From: Amycolatopsis acidicola
GTDB taxonomy: Bacteria; Actinomycetota; Actinomycetes; Mycobacteriales; Pseudonocardiaceae
Reading direction: 5' to 3'
Assembly (NCBI RefSeq): GCF_007713735.2
Contig: NZ_VMNW02000055.1
Span: 1-57,160, forward strand
Length of the DNA stretch: 57,160 nucleotides
Below, one piece after another: positions 34,279 to 41,704 of this stretch (the stretch's first letter is position 1; the number at the start of each line of letters is the position of its first letter). A program made the position numbers and the translations under genes. The notes under the pieces are model-generated. The model was not told the origin of the DNA, ran no database searches, and saw only the letters and a program-made list of their open reading frames with translations.

Positions 34279-35454
34279 TCAGAACCCGATCGGCAGGCCC
34301 GCGTAGTTCTCCGCCAGCCCGGTGCGCCCGGCTTCGCTGCTCGCGATCCAGCGCAGCTGCGAGAGCTGCAGCTGCTGGTCGAACGGGTCGCCGGACTGGT
34401 GGAGCATCGTCGTCATCCACCACGAGAAGTGCGTGCAGCGCCAGACCCGCCGCAGCGCGGTGTCCGAGTACGCGTCGGCGAGCGAGGAATCCTTGTCCTG
34501 CACCAAAGCCGCCAGTGCCGGAGCCAGCAGCGCGACATCGGCCACCGCCAGGTTGAGCCCCTTCGCGCCGGTGGGCGGCACGATGTGCGCGGCGTCCCCG
34601 GCGAGGAACAGGCGACCGTGGCGCATCGGCTGCTGCACGAAACTGCGCATCGGCAGCACGGACTTGTCGGTGATCGGCCCCGGCGTCAGCGTCCAGCCGT
34701 CCTGCCCGTGCCCGAGCCGCGTGGCCAGCGCCTCCCAGATCCGGTCGTCGGACCAGTCGGCGATGTCGGTGCCGTTGGGCACCTGCAGGTACAGCCGGCT
34801 CACGGTCGCCGAGCGCATCGAGTGCATCGCGAACCCGTCCGGATGCCAGGCGTAGATCAACTCATCGGTGGACGGCGCCACGTCCGCGAGCACACCGAGC
34901 CACGAGTACGGGTACGTGCGCTCCCACGTCTGCTTGCCCGCGTCCGGGACCGCCGCCCGGCACGGGCCGAACGAGCCGTCACAGCCCACGACCACGTCGG
35001 CGTCGAGCCGCTCGGCGCGGCCGTCCGCCCCGGTGAAGGTCACGTACGGCTGATCGGTCTCCAGGTCGTGCACCGCGGTTTCGCTGATCTCGTACCGGAA
35101 TTCCTGCCCCGCGGCCTCGCGCGCCTTCCCGAGGTCCTTGGTGACCTCGGTCTGCCCGTACACGGTTACGCTCCGCCCGATCATGTCGACGAAGTCGAGG
35201 TGATGGCGCTCGTGTGGCCACTGCAGGTAGATGCCGCGGTGCTCGTCGCCCTCGCGTGCCAGCCGCTCCCCCAGCCCGCACTCGTGCAGAAGGTCCACTG
35301 TGGACTGTTCGAGGATCCCGGCGCGGATCCGTGCCTCGACATACTCCCGTGACCGGGTTTCCAGTACCACGGATTCGATTCCCGCGTTGTCGAGCAGATG
35401 GGACAGCAGCAACCCGGCAGGGCCGGCGCCGACGATGGCGACCTGAGTACGCAT
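34279..35454 (-). CDS. pobA: 4-hydroxybenzoate 3-monooxygenase
   Basis: 391 residues, normal PobA length. MRTQVAIVGAGPAGLLLSHL is the FAD motif, ETRSREYVEARIRAGILEQ is the PobA-type region, DVVVGCDGS is the DG motif, and GRLFLAGDAAHIVPPTGAKG binds FAD/NADPH. It hydroxylates 4-hydroxybenzoate to protocatechuate with NAD(P)H and O2. No protocatechuate-pathway genes are in the window. A candidate IclR site lies 42 bp upstream (35496-35513), tying it to the local IclR regulator. It ends against the shared terminator. Confidence 0.95.
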   Translation of the reverse strand: MRTQVAIVGAGPAGLLLSHLLDNAGIESVVLETRSREYVEARIRAGILEQSTVDLLHECGLGERLAREGDEHRGIYLQWPHERHHLDFVDMIGRSVTVYGQTEVTKDLGKAREAAGQEFRYEISETAVHDLETDQPYVTFTGADGRAERLDADVVVGCDGSFGPCRAAVPDAGKQTWERTYPYSWLGVLADVAPSTDELIYAWHPDGFAMHSMRSATVSRLYLQVPNGTDIADWSDDRIWEALATRLGHGQDGWTLTPGPITDKSVLPMRSFVQQPMRHGRLFLAGDAAHIVPPTGAKGLNLAVADVALLAPALAALVQDKDSSLADAYSDTALRRVWRCTHFSWWMTTMLHQSGDPFDQQLQLSQLRWIASSEAGRTGLAENYAGLPIGF

Positions 35455-35495
35455 AACGCCGAGTTTCGGCGCTTTCCCGGCCTCTGACTACCCGT

Positions 35496-35513
35496 TTTCC
35501 CATTCAGCGGAAA
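35496..35513. promoter_or_regulatory. putative IclR operator, site C (upstream of pobA)
   Basis: TTTCCCATTCAGCGGAAA has TTTCC/GGAAA arms around CATTCAGC and shares the CATTCA core and GGA arm with sites A and B. Weaker match than A to B. Confidence 0.45.
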
Positions 35514-35520
35514 TCCGTCC

Positions 35521-35554
35521 GTGCCCGCCGGCCTCCCCCGTGGCCGGCGGGCAC
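35521..35554. terminator. terminator hairpin of lcp1
   Basis: Perfect 13-bp stem GTGCCCGCCGGCC / GGCCGGCGGGCAC with an 8-nt loop, 5 bp after the lcp1 stop. GC-rich without a T run. Confidence 0.7.
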
Positions 35555-35558
35555 GAGC

Positions 35559-36782
35559 TCAGAACGGCCGGTTCGCGACCGGGATCTCGATGCTGATCGG
35601 CTTGGCTTCGGACAGGAACAGCAGCGCCGCCTGGCGGAGGAACTCGTCGAACGTCCAGTAGGCGGCGGGCGCCAGCGGGAACGGCAGCAGTCCCTCCCGG
35701 ACGGCGACGAACGGGCCCCAGGCCGTGTTCAGAAGCGGGTCCCACACGGGCTCCTTGGGGATCTGCAGCCAGCCCGCGATCTGGTCCCCGAGCATGAAGC
35801 GCGTGAAGGCGCCGAGGATGTGCGGCGTCACGATGCCGCCGTCGACCGAGGAGCCGAGGTTGAGCAGGATGTTCGCCAGGTTGATGCCCTCGTCGGTCGG
35901 CGCCAGCACCGGGTCGAGCACCTGCTTGGCCTGGGAATTGGCCTCGTCCCACGAGTTCGGGATGTACTCGTCCTTGATCCCGAGCATGTGGGCGCCCAGC
36001 TGCCACGAGTGCAGGAAGGCGTCGGACTCGTCCGCTGGGATGGGCACCTTCCACGCGGTCAGCTTCTGCATCACCGTGGTCGGCAGGCTGTGCCAGGTGA
36101 CCATCATGTCCCGCTGGCTGATCGGTACCGTCTGGTCGGCGTTCGCGGTCCAGTTCGGCGACTGCGGCAGCAGATGCCGCACGGCCGCGTGCACCATCCT
36201 GGTCTTCACCGCGGTCACGATCATCTCGCCGTCGGGTCCGAAGGCGTTCTCGGTGCCGATGTCGTAGCCGAGCTTGGCGGTCTTGGAGATGCGGTCCTTC
36301 ATGTCCGCGCCGCCCTTGGAGTAGTACACGGCGCGCGCCTCGTGCGGGATGACCGTGCTCATCATCCCGCTGGCCAGGCCGTAGAGCACCCCCAGGTACA
36401 GCCCGCGCTTCTGGTTGAACCGGAACGCGGTGGCGAGTTTGTTCTGGTCCGCCCACGACGGCAGCTGCCGCGCCTGCTCCATGAACTCCTTGACGTCCGC
36501 GGGCAGCCCGGCAGGCAGCGCCTGGCCGTTCTTGGTCCAGGTGCGCAGCAGCTCGTTGACGGCGGGCACGTCGCCGCGGTCGATGACCGAGGCGAGCAGC
36601 GGATCGGCCTCCGGGTCCCACACCCAGCGCGGATCGGCCCCTTCCCCGGCCCCCGCGACCGACCCCTTCGCGGACCATGTCCACAGCGTCTGGGCCTGTG
36701 CCGGCGCGGCGACGCTCACCGCACCGAGCACCCCCAGTGCCCCACCGGCTTTCAGCGCGTTGCGCCTGGTGATTTTGTCCAT
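35559..36782 (-). CDS. lcp1: latex clearing protein (rubber oxygenase), copy 1
   Basis: 407 residues. Tat signal peptide ITRRNALKAGG with cleavage near AQA-Q at 30. The rest is a DUF2236/Lcp domain almost throughout like Streptomyces K30 Lcp. Key residues keep the K30 numbers: the heme-axial His198 and His203 in MVHAAVRHLLPQ; Arg164, Lys167 and Thr168 in DRISKTAK; Glu148 in IPHEAR. Lcp is an extracellular b-type heme dioxygenase that cleaves poly(cis-1,4-isoprene) endo-wise into oligo-isoprenoids with aldehyde and ketone ends. ATG 36782 is set by the signal peptide and a GAGGAG site; the open frame extends further upstream. Divergent from lcpR across a palindromic operator, and followed by its own hairpin. 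Confidence 0.95.
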   Translation of the reverse strand: MDKITRRNALKAGGALGVLGAVSVAAPAQAQTLWTWSAKGSVAGAGEGADPRWVWDPEADPLLASVIDRGDVPAVNELLRTWTKNGQALPAGLPADVKEFMEQARQLPSWADQNKLATAFRFNQKRGLYLGVLYGLASGMMSTVIPHEARAVYYSKGGADMKDRISKTAKLGYDIGTENAFGPDGEMIVTAVKTRMVHAAVRHLLPQSPNWTANADQTVPISQRDMMVTWHSLPTTVMQKLTAWKVPIPADESDAFLHSWQLGAHMLGIKDEYIPNSWDEANSQAKQVLDPVLAPTDEGINLANILLNLGSSVDGGIVTPHILGAFTRFMLGDQIAGWLQIPKEPVWDPLLNTAWGPFVAVREGLLPFPLAPAAYWTFDEFLRQAALLFLSEAKPISIEIPVANRPF

Positions 36783-36823
36783 TCCTTCGCTTCTCCTCGA
36801 GACAGAGAGCTGGAGTGATACTG

Positions 36824-36850
36824 TGATACGCAAATTGAATCTGCGTATCA
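36824..36850. promoter_or_regulatory. LcpR operator candidate between lcp1 and lcpR
   Basis: TGATACGCA-N9-TGCGTATCA, a perfect 9-bp inverted repeat, 42 bp upstream of the lcp1 ATG and 60 bp before the lcpR ATG. Its core GATAC-N15-GTATC recurs at lcp2 (41642-41668). A further GTGATAC copy lies at 36815-36821, directly repeated with the left arm, and TATCAC on the minus strand there could be the lcp1 -10 box. Confidence 0.75.
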
Positions 36851-36910
36851 TTCATGAGACCACGTTGTGGGAGCCATCACAAGACCTAGGCTGAAAGCGG
36901 AAGGTGCGGC

Positions 36911-37615
36911 ATGAGGCAGAATCAGCTGACCGAGGAGGTGATCGTGGAACCGGCTTCCCCTTTCCTGGGCCCGGCGGGCTCCGATTCGCTTTTGGAGCGC
37001 GCGTATACCGACGCGGTCGAACAGGTCGACGACACCGACCAGATCCGGGGCCGCGTGCTCGACGCGGCGTACGAACAGTTCTGCCGCATGGGCATCCAGC
37101 GGTCCACAATGGAGGATGTGGCGAAACGGGCCGGGGTTTCCCGTATCACCGTGTACCGCCGGTTCGCGAACAAGGACGCGCTCGTCGAACAGGTCGTCCG
37201 CCGCGAATTCCGGCGCTATTTCGACCAGTTCCTCGTCGACATCAAACAGGCGGAAACCGCGGCGGACCGGCTGGTGCTGGGTTTCGTCAGCTCGCTGCGG
37301 GCGATCCGGCGGAACCCGCTGATCGGCGGCCTGCTGGACGCGGAGCCGAACCTGCTCGTGCAGTCCATGATCACCGACGACGGCGCGATCCTCGCCACGG
37401 TGCGGCAGTTCGTCGCCGGCCAGCTCCGCCAGGAGCAGCACGCGGGCACCATGCCCGCCGAGACGGACGCCGATCTCGCGGCCGAGATGATGGTCCGGGT
37501 GTCCGCCTCCTTCCTGGCGATCCCGAGCCGCCTGATCGACCTCGACGACGAGGAGCAACTCGCCGCGGTGGCGCGGAAGTTCCTCGTGCCGATGCTGCAG
37601 CCCCGCGAGGGCTGA
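36911..37615 (+). CDS. lcpR: TetR-family repressor of the rubber-degradation genes (LcpR-like)
   Basis: 234 residues. Helix-turn-helix in ~45-92 (RGRVLDAAYEQFCRMGIQRS, MEDVAKRAGVSRITVYRRF), preceded by a ~40-residue acidic N-terminal extension. The C-terminal helical domain ends LVPMLQPREG. TetR regulators named LcpR are known to repress lcp in Gordonia polyisoprenivorans and Streptomyces. The position here, divergent from lcp1 and convergent with oxiA (5-bp gap), fits that role. The palindrome at 36824-36850 suits autoregulation. ATG 36911 follows GGAAGG. Confidence 0.88.
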   Translation: MRQNQLTEEVIVEPASPFLGPAGSDSLLERAYTDAVEQVDDTDQIRGRVLDAAYEQFCRMGIQRSTMEDVAKRAGVSRITVYRRFANKDALVEQVVRREFRRYFDQFLVDIKQAETAADRLVLGFVSSLRAIRRNPLIGGLLDAEPNLLVQSMITDDGAILATVRQFVAGQLRQEQHAGTMPAETDADLAAEMMVRVSASFLAIPSRLIDLDDEEQLAAVARKFLVPMLQPREG

Positions 37616-37620
37616 CTCGC

Positions 37621-38097
37621 TCACATGTTCTTCGCCCCCGTCCTGATGGCGTCGCGGATCCGGACGTAGGTCCCGCAGCGGCAGATGTTGCGGAGGCTGT
37701 CCAGGTCGTCGTCGGTGAGGTCCCGGTTCTCGGCGGCGACACGGCGTACCAGCGCGACGGCGGCCATGATCTGCCCCGGCTGGCAGTAGCCGCACTGCGC
37801 GACGTCGTGGTCGAGCCACGCCTGCTGCATCGGGTGCAGTTCCCGGCCCACCGTCGCCGGGAGTCCTTCGATGGTGGTGATCTCGTCGTCCGGCCCGATG
37901 TCCCGCACGGGAATGGAGCACGGGTTGATCGCCTTGCCGTTGAGGTGGCTCGTGCACGCCTTGCAGACGTTGATGCCGCAGCCGTACTTCGGCCCGGTGA
38001 TGCCGAGGACGTCGCGCAGCACCCACAGCAGCCGCTCGTCGTCGGGGACATCGACGGTCACCTGCGCGCCGTTGACCCGGAAAGTGTGTTCTGACAA
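37621..38097 (-). CDS. oxiA: molybdenum hydroxylase small subunit, two 2Fe-2S clusters (OxiA)
   Basis: 158 residues, the usual size of the isoquinoline-1-oxidoreductase/xanthine-dehydrogenase iron-sulfur subunit. The first cluster is plant-type (CGINVCKAC plus a distal Cys in NPCSIP). The second is in CGYCQPGQ and ICRCGTYVRIR. It carries electrons from the Moco site of OxiB. There is no signal peptide, so it probably crosses the membrane with OxiB's Tat signal. The start codon is TTG at 38097 with GGAGG 6 nt upstream, 13 bp after the oxiB stop. In Streptomyces K30, oxiAB beside lcp oxidises oligo-isoprenoid aldehydes to acids. Confidence 0.92.
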   Translation of the reverse strand: MSEHTFRVNGAQVTVDVPDDERLLWVLRDVLGITGPKYGCGINVCKACTSHLNGKAINPCSIPVRDIGPDDEITTIEGLPATVGRELHPMQQAWLDHDVAQCGYCQPGQIMAAVALVRRVAAENRDLTDDDLDSLRNICRCGTYVRIRDAIRTGAKNM

Positions 38098-38110
38098 GGA
38101 AAACCTCCGT

Positions 38111-40363
38111 TCACCACGCGTAGTTCAGTCCGTCGAGCGGCGAGGCGGGCACCGGCGGGACGGTGGGTTTCGGGGTGAAGGACAGCGTGCCGTGGTTGAC
38201 CGGGAACCGGGTGGGCATGGTCCCGGTGGCCCGCCCGTAGGCGCACGCGACCGCCGCCATCGAACCGGCCACGGCGAGCTCACCCGCGCCGCCCGGTTCC
38301 TCCGACGAACTGGGCAGCACCAGGATCCGCAGTTCCAGCGTGGTGTTCCACTGCCGGGTGTAGAAGTAGTTGTCCCAGCTGGCTTCCAGGAAGTAGCCGT
38401 CCTTCAGGTGCAGGCTGGACGTCAGCGCCTGCGCGATCCCGTCGGAGATGCCGCCCATCATCTGCGCCTCCAGCCCGCGCGGGTTGACGGCGAGCCCCAC
38501 GTCCACGGCGAACACGACCTTCGTGACGCGCGGGCCGGCCACGCCGTCGCGAATGGGCCTGCCGGTCGTCGCGGGGCGGCAGTCGATCTCCACGAGGCAG
38601 GCGCTCACCGAGTGGTATTCGGCGTGGAACGCGATGCCCTGCGCGGTGCCGGCCGGCATGGCCCGGCCCCAGGAACCGGCCTGTGCCACGGCATCGAGCG
38701 CCGCCCGTGAGCGATCGTCGTGGATCCGCTCGCGCCGGAACTGGTAAGGATCCTGGCCGCGCCGGGCCGCGAGCTGGTCCACGATCAGCTCGCGCGCGGT
38801 GGTGACGTCGGGCGAATAGACGTTGCGCATACTGCCGGTGTTGAAGCTCTTGTCGGTCTCGCTCAGCAGCTGGCTGCTGGGCCCGAAGTCGTACGGCATC
38901 GTCTGGCTGAGCTGGAAGAACACCTCGGAGAACCCGATGTCCCCCACCGGAAGCCGCGCGGCCAGCGCGGTGACGATCTCGCCGAACCCGTGGCTGAGAT
39001 CGGTGGAAACGCTGGTGTGCCGTTGTTCGTAGCCGAGCACGACATCGCCGGCATACGCCACGCGCACTCGTGACGTCGCCATCGGGTGTGTGCGGCCCTG
39101 GCGCGAATCGTCGGCGCGGTGCCACATGAGCTTGACCGGCTTGCCCATCTTCCGCGACGCCTCGGCGGCCTCCAGCGCGGCGTCGAAGAAAAGCTTGCGC
39201 CCGAAGGAACCACCACCTTCGACCACGTGCACGCTGACCGCGTCGACGGGGATCCCGAGTTTCAGCGCGATACTCTGCCGCGCGACGATCGGCGATTTCA
39301 GCGACGCCCAGATCTCGGCCCGCCCGTGCCGCACGTCCGCCACCGCGCAGTTGGTCTCCAGCGCGCTGTTGCTGCGGAACTGGAACGTGAACCGGCCCTC
39401 CACCGTCGGCGTGAGCGGCGGGAGCCCGGGCGGCAGCTCGGCCGCGGCGAGTTCCCGCTGCACGACGTCGTCGGATTTCCCTTCCGCGGTACCGGGTTTC
39501 CACGAAACCCGCAGCGCACGCACGGCCTCGATGCACTGCCCGAACGTGCCGGCCCGCACGGCCACGCCGGTGGAGATCACCGCGATGTCGGTGACCCCGG
39601 GCATGGCCCGCACTTCGTCCATATTGGACACCGAGCCGACCGTGCCGTTGAGCGTAGGCGGACGGCACACCATGGCCGGTTTCGCGTCCGGGACCTGGAG
39701 ATCCATCGCGAAGGTCTTGCGCCCGGTGACCGCCGCGAGCGCGTCGACCCGGTTGCGAGGCGTGCCGATGACCGAGAAATCCGCCCGGGACGTGAGCGTG
39801 ACCGACACCTGCTGGGTCGTCGTGCTCGCCGCTTTCTTCGCGAGCGAGCCGATTTCGATGCCCCGGCCCGACGGGCCGGTGACCACACCGGACCGCAGGC
39901 TGAGCGCGGCGACCGGCGCGCCCAGCTCCGCGGAAGCCGCCTGCAGCAAGCGATCCCGGGCGATCGCCGCGGCGACCCTGATCGGGGTGTAGGTCGAGAT
40001 CGTCGTGTTCGACGCGCCGGTGAGCTGGTTGAACAACAGCTCCGGCCGGGCGTCGGCCAGTGTCACCCGCACCCGCTCCAGCGGCACGGACAGTTCCTCG
40101 GCGATCAGCATCGCGCTCGACGTCGTGATGCCCTGTCCCACTTCCGCCCGCGGCAACGCGAACGAGACCGTGCCGTCCTCCCCGACCTCCACCGTGATCA
40201 GGCCGGAGGTCGGCAGGGCGGCCGCGGTCAGCGCGGAATTGAGATCGAGCAGATCCGCGACCTCCGGGGACGCCCCGGCCACGCCGGGTTCCGCCGCGGC
40301 CACCAGTGCCGGGGCCGCGAGCACGAAACCGAGGAACTGCCGGCGCCGGAGAGAATGACCCAT
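38111..40363 (-). CDS. oxiB: molybdenum hydroxylase large (Moco-binding) subunit (OxiB)
   Basis: 750 residues with a Tat signal (SLRRRQFLGFVLAAPALVAA). The aldehyde oxidase/xanthine dehydrogenase large-chain folds follow: PRAEVGQGITTSSAMLIAEE (molybdopterin contact), VVEGGGSFGRKLFFDAALEA, and near the C-terminus GGAGELAVAG with the catalytic Glu in GAGE. It hydroxylates the aldehyde ends of rubber cleavage products to carboxylates. It sits 16 bp after lcp2 in an lcp-oxiB-oxiA operon, the order I recall from rubber-degrading streptomycetes. One perfect GTCCA-N3-TGGAC motif lies inside (39617-39629). Confidence 0.92.
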   Translation of the reverse strand: MGHSLRRRQFLGFVLAAPALVAAAEPGVAGASPEVADLLDLNSALTAAALPTSGLITVEVGEDGTVSFALPRAEVGQGITTSSAMLIAEELSVPLERVRVTLADARPELLFNQLTGASNTTISTYTPIRVAAAIARDRLLQAASAELGAPVAALSLRSGVVTGPSGRGIEIGSLAKKAASTTTQQVSVTLTSRADFSVIGTPRNRVDALAAVTGRKTFAMDLQVPDAKPAMVCRPPTLNGTVGSVSNMDEVRAMPGVTDIAVISTGVAVRAGTFGQCIEAVRALRVSWKPGTAEGKSDDVVQRELAAAELPPGLPPLTPTVEGRFTFQFRSNSALETNCAVADVRHGRAEIWASLKSPIVARQSIALKLGIPVDAVSVHVVEGGGSFGRKLFFDAALEAAEASRKMGKPVKLMWHRADDSRQGRTHPMATSRVRVAYAGDVVLGYEQRHTSVSTDLSHGFGEIVTALAARLPVGDIGFSEVFFQLSQTMPYDFGPSSQLLSETDKSFNTGSMRNVYSPDVTTARELIVDQLAARRGQDPYQFRRERIHDDRSRAALDAVAQAGSWGRAMPAGTAQGIAFHAEYHSVSACLVEIDCRPATTGRPIRDGVAGPRVTKVVFAVDVGLAVNPRGLEAQMMGGISDGIAQALTSSLHLKDGYFLEASWDNYFYTRQWNTTLELRILVLPSSSEEPGGAGELAVAGSMAAVACAYGRATGTMPTRFPVNHGTLSFTPKPTVPPVPASPLDGLNYAW

Positions 40364-40379
40364 CTCGTCGTCATCCCGT

Positions 40380-41600
40380 TCAGCTCGGCCGGTTGATCGT
40401 CGGGATGTCGATCACGGTGCCCTGTCCCTTGGTGAGGTAGAAGAGGATGTACTGGCGGGCGGCCTCGTCGATCACCCACGCCGCTTCGGGCACGAGCGGC
40501 AACGGGACGAGGCCCTCGCGGAAGGCCACCAGCACCGGCCACGCGGCGGAAACCGCGGGGTCCCAGACGGGTTCACGCGGGATGGCGTCCCAGTCGGCCA
40601 CCTGGTCGCCGACGAGGTAGCGGGCGAGCGCGTTGCACAGCGGCCTGCTGATGCTGCCCGGGCTGGTCTGCTCGGCGAGCTGGCCGAGCAGGATGTCGGT
40701 CAGCTCGATGCCCTCGCGCGTCGACGCCATCGCCGGGGGCAGCACCTGGTCCGACTGCGCGTTGGCCGCGTCCCAGGAGGCGGGGATGTACTCGTCGCGG
40801 ATGCCGAGCATGTGCGCGGTCACCTGCCACACGTGCAGGTAGGCCGCGGAGTCGGCGGCGTTGATCGGCACCTTCCACTCGAGCATCTTGCGCATCGCGA
40901 AGGTCGGCAGGGTGTGCCAGGTGACGAGCATGTCGTTCTGGCTGATCGGCACGTCACCGGTCCAATAAGGAGACTGCGGCAGCAGATGCCGCACGGCGGC
41001 GTGCACCAGCCGCGTCTTCACCGCCTGCACGATGCAGGTGCCGGCGGGCTGGTAGGCGTCCAGCGCGCCGACGGCGAAGCCCAGCATGCTCGTCTTCGCG
41101 ACGCGGTCCTCCATGTCCGCGCCACCCTTGGAGTAGTAGACCGCCTGGGCCTCCTTGACGATCGCGGTGCTGAGCATTCCGCCGCCGACCCCGTTGAGCA
41201 GGTTGAGATACAGCCCGCGGCGCTTGTTGAAGTCCGCGGCCTGGTTGAGCTTCGCCTGATCGGCCCAGGCGGGCAGCTGGCGCGCCTTCTCCATGAACGC
41301 GTGGAGGTAGTCGGGCAATCCGTCCGGCAACGGCTGGTCGTTGCGGGTCCAGTTCTTCAGCAGGGCGTTGACCTGGGGCACGACCCCGCTGTCGAGCAGG
41401 GCCGCGGCGACCGGATCGGCCTCTTCGTCCCAGACCCACCTCGGATCCGCGCCCGCCCCGGCCCCGGCGACCGAACCACTCGGCGCCCAGGTCCAGTTCA
41501 TCAAGGTTCTCGCCTGCGCGGGCGAGGCGACGCTCAGCGCGCCGATCGCCCCGAGCGCACCGCCGGAAAGCAGCATCTTGCGTCGGCTGAGGTTCGCCAT
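40380..41600 (-). CDS. lcp2: latex clearing protein (rubber oxygenase), copy 2
   Basis: 406 residues. Tat signal NLSRRKMLLSGG, cleavage near AQA-R at 30, then the full Lcp domain. Catalytic residues are kept with a 2-residue shift: His200 and His205 in LVHAAVRHLLPQ, Arg166, Lys169 and Thr170 in DRVAKT, Glu150. It differs from copy 1 around the distal Glu: IVKEAQ here against IPHEAR. ATG 41600 is set by the signal and GAGGAGGAG 9 nt upstream. It starts the lcp2-oxiB-oxiA operon and is divergent from an acyl-CoA dehydrogenase over a palindromic operator at 41642-41668. Two lcp genes in one locus suggest different product sizes or expression times. Confidence 0.95.
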   Translation of the reverse strand: MANLSRRKMLLSGGALGAIGALSVASPAQARTLMNWTWAPSGSVAGAGAGADPRWVWDEEADPVAAALLDSGVVPQVNALLKNWTRNDQPLPDGLPDYLHAFMEKARQLPAWADQAKLNQAADFNKRRGLYLNLLNGVGGGMLSTAIVKEAQAVYYSKGGADMEDRVAKTSMLGFAVGALDAYQPAGTCIVQAVKTRLVHAAVRHLLPQSPYWTGDVPISQNDMLVTWHTLPTFAMRKMLEWKVPINAADSAAYLHVWQVTAHMLGIRDEYIPASWDAANAQSDQVLPPAMASTREGIELTDILLGQLAEQTSPGSISRPLCNALARYLVGDQVADWDAIPREPVWDPAVSAAWPVLVAFREGLVPLPLVPEAAWVIDEAARQYILFYLTKGQGTVIDIPTINRPS

Positions 41601-41638
41601 GTCGTGAACTCCTCCTCGAGTCCCGAAGGCCGTTGATA

Positions 41639-41671
41639 TAGAGATACATAACACGTAGCCTTGTATCTCTA
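41639..41671. promoter_or_regulatory. LcpR operator candidate between lcp2 and the acyl-CoA dehydrogenase gene
   Basis: TAGAGATACA-N13-TGTATCTCTA, a perfect 10-bp inverted repeat. The inner core GATAC-N15-GTATC (41643-41667) has the same spacing as the lcp1/lcpR site. Taking the matching 27-bp block (41642-41668), its distance to the lcp2 ATG is 42 bp, exactly as at lcp1. It ends about 33 bp before the acyl-CoA dehydrogenase start. Confidence 0.75.
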
Positions 41672-41704
41672 CAAGCTCCGGATGGACGCAGGAGGAAAAT
41701 TCTC

